From an uncultured Bacilli bacterium (GTDB lineage: Bacteria; Bacillota_I; Bacilli_A; RF39; UBA660), in assembly GCA_948543905.1 (NCBI GenBank), contig CAOVIS010000045.1:1594-7709 (forward strand): a DNA stretch of 6,116 bases. Reading direction: 5' to 3'. A program made the position numbers and the translations under genes. The notes beneath the pieces are model-generated. The model was not told the origin of the DNA. It saw only the letters and a list, made by a program, of their open reading frames with translations, and ran no database searches. The stretch's first letter is position 1. Each line of letters opens with the position of its first letter. This document shows positions 5,086-6,116 of this stretch, piece by piece.

Positions 5086-6116
5086 ATAACTTTAATACTA
5101 TGCATCATATTAGCTCCTAAACTAATACTTGCCACATAACAATTAGGTATAGCCATCGCTATCCTAAATAAGTCTTTTTTGGGAGTTCTTTTACCAAAAT
5201 CAGCAAATTCTGCCACTTGACCTATTCTACTAGCTTTAGATGCTTGACCACCTGTATTAGAATATACCTCTGTATCAAGCACCATTATTTTAATATTTTC
5301 TCCACTTTCTAATACATGTTCTATTCCACTAAAACCAATATCATAAGCCCAACCATCGCCACCAAGCGCTAAAACAGTTCGCTTAGGAATATAATTTATT
5401 AATGATCGCAAACGCTTAGGAATTTCCAAATCTTGTAATATATTTTTAACTTCATATGTAATCTTAAAATTATCCATATTAGCAATATATTCATTAAATA
5501 TTTCTTTTATAGACTCATCAACACTATCCATTTCATCTAGCATTATTTTTTTAATTAAATTTCTTTTATTTTCATATGAAATATGCATACCTAAAGCAAA
5601 CTCCGCATTATCTTCAAATAAAGAATTAGCCCAAGGAATACTATAAGGTGTACTAGGAACAGAACCGCCATAAATACTAGAACAACCTGTTGCATTAGCA
5701 ATTACTAATTCATCTCCATAAAGTCTTGTAATTAAATTAATATAAGGTGTTTCCCCACATCCTGCACAAGCTCCGCTAAACTCTAATTTAGGTTTACAAA
5801 GACTTGCCCCTGGCACATTAAATTTATTAAATATTTCTGGATTTTGATAACTATTAAAATAATCATTAACTAGCTCTTTATTTTTAAAGTTAATTGGTCC
5901 AAATTCTAAAGCTTTTTTACCATTTTTCCCAGGACACTCTAAAATACATAATCCACACTCAGTACAATCTTCTTCACTTACCATTATCTCATAATTATAA
6001 TCTTTATTAATTAAATATGGTATACCTCTATTCTCTTTCGTAATAAAACTTCTAATAACTGCATGAGGGCACACAAAACTACATCTTCCACACTCTATAC
6101 AAGCCTCTGATATCCA
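5076..6116 (-). CDS. nifJ: Pyruvate:ferredoxin (flavodoxin) oxidoreductase, partial and frame-broken
   Basis: NifJ/PFOR converts pyruvate and CoA to acetyl-CoA and CO2, passing electrons to ferredoxin or flavodoxin. It is a central cytoplasmic enzyme of anaerobic fermentation. The window holds 346 codons from the C-terminal third; the open frame continues past 6116. Two ferredoxin-type 4Fe-4S motifs are visible: CIECGRCSFVCP (residues 6-17) and CTECGLCILECP (51-62). Next are the proximal-cluster cysteines in GACAGCGETPY (C117, C120) and NATGCSS (C145). The thiamine diphosphate site follows: GGDGWAYDIG (about 252-261) and VLDTEVYSNTGGQ (about 279-291). After YVASISLGANMMHSIKV the frame runs into TGA at 5076. 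A GTG at 6074 is in frame, but it lies inside the first cluster motif and is not the start. The gene is followed by its terminator, so it is probably the last gene of its unit. Confidence 0.92.
   Translation of the reverse strand, partial: WISEACIECGRCSFVCPHAVIRSFITKENRGIPYLINKDYNYEIMVSEEDCTECGLCILECPGKNGKKALEFGPINFKNKELVNDYFNSYQNPEIFNKFNVPGASLCKPKLEFSGACAGCGETPYINLITRLYGDELVIANATGCSSIYGGSVPSTPYSIPWANSLFEDNAEFALGMHISYENKRNLIKKIMLDEMDSVDESIKEIFNEYIANMDNFKITYEVKNILQDLEIPKRLRSLINYIPKRTVLALGGDGWAYDIGFSGIEHVLESGENIKIMVLDTEVYSNTGGQASKASRIGQVAEFADFGKRTPKKDLFRIAMAIPNCYVASISLGANMMHSIKVILL
5086..5088 (-). other. Frame-break junction in nifJ
   Basis: Upstream homology reaches SIKV (GTT at 5090-5088) and downstream homology starts at PAL (CCT at 5085-5083), with only two bases between. 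Other NifJ proteins have about ten residues between that lysine and that proline, so roughly 25 bases are missing and the frame changes. Confidence 0.75.

Noticed and set aside
1..6116. CRISPR arrays, tRNA or rRNA genes, and complete insertion sequences
   Set aside because: No regularly spaced repeats, no tRNA- or rRNA-like sequence and no paired terminal inverted repeats with a transposase were seen on either strand.

Overview
The window is strongly A+T-rich and densely packed with genes. All protein-coding genes read on the minus strand. Ribosome binding sites and sigma-A type promoters are of the Bacillota kind: AGGAGG, AAGGAG, and TTGACA/TATAAT with 17-bp spacers. Trp codons checked in the NifJ gene are TGG, and TGA is used as a stop, so this is the standard code rather than the Mycoplasma code. 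NifJ (pyruvate:ferredoxin oxidoreductase) points to a fermenting anaerobe. I infer a low-GC Bacillota or Mollicutes-related gut-type bacterium; species cannot be named.

Layout from right to left, in the direction of transcription. (1) 6116-4771: the C-terminal third of NifJ, running off the window and broken near 5087 by a short out-of-frame deletion, followed by a terminator. (2) 4624-3796: an Rpn/PD-(D/E)XK transposase-nuclease-like gene with a good RBS, broken by one extra A in an A7 run near 4450, then a possible 43-codon ORF coupled to its stop. (3) About 3600-3343: a hairpin-rich intergenic region with a plus-strand promoter, a candidate structured small RNA and two terminators, transcribed away from (4). 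(4) 3342-1750: a five-helix membrane protein with a large extracytoplasmic region, of unknown function. (5) 1674-303: a RelA/SpoT-type gene with its own promoter and terminator, split by an out-of-frame deletion in the HD domain; its synthetase region is catalytically degenerate. (6) 212-1: the start of ftsA with its own promoter and RBS.

The genes look like largely separate transcription units: three clear promoters (ftsA, rel, plus-strand RNA) and several terminators are visible. The central puzzle is that three of the five main genes are frame-disrupted while the homology continues across each break. This means either real gene decay or sequence/assembly error, and raw reads would settle it. 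The most unusual locus is 3392-3618: a compact structured RNA on the plus strand, facing an antisense minus-strand mini-ORF whose Shine-Dalgarno could pair with a C-rich loop. That arrangement recalls type I toxin-antitoxin loci, but I cannot prove it from sequence alone.
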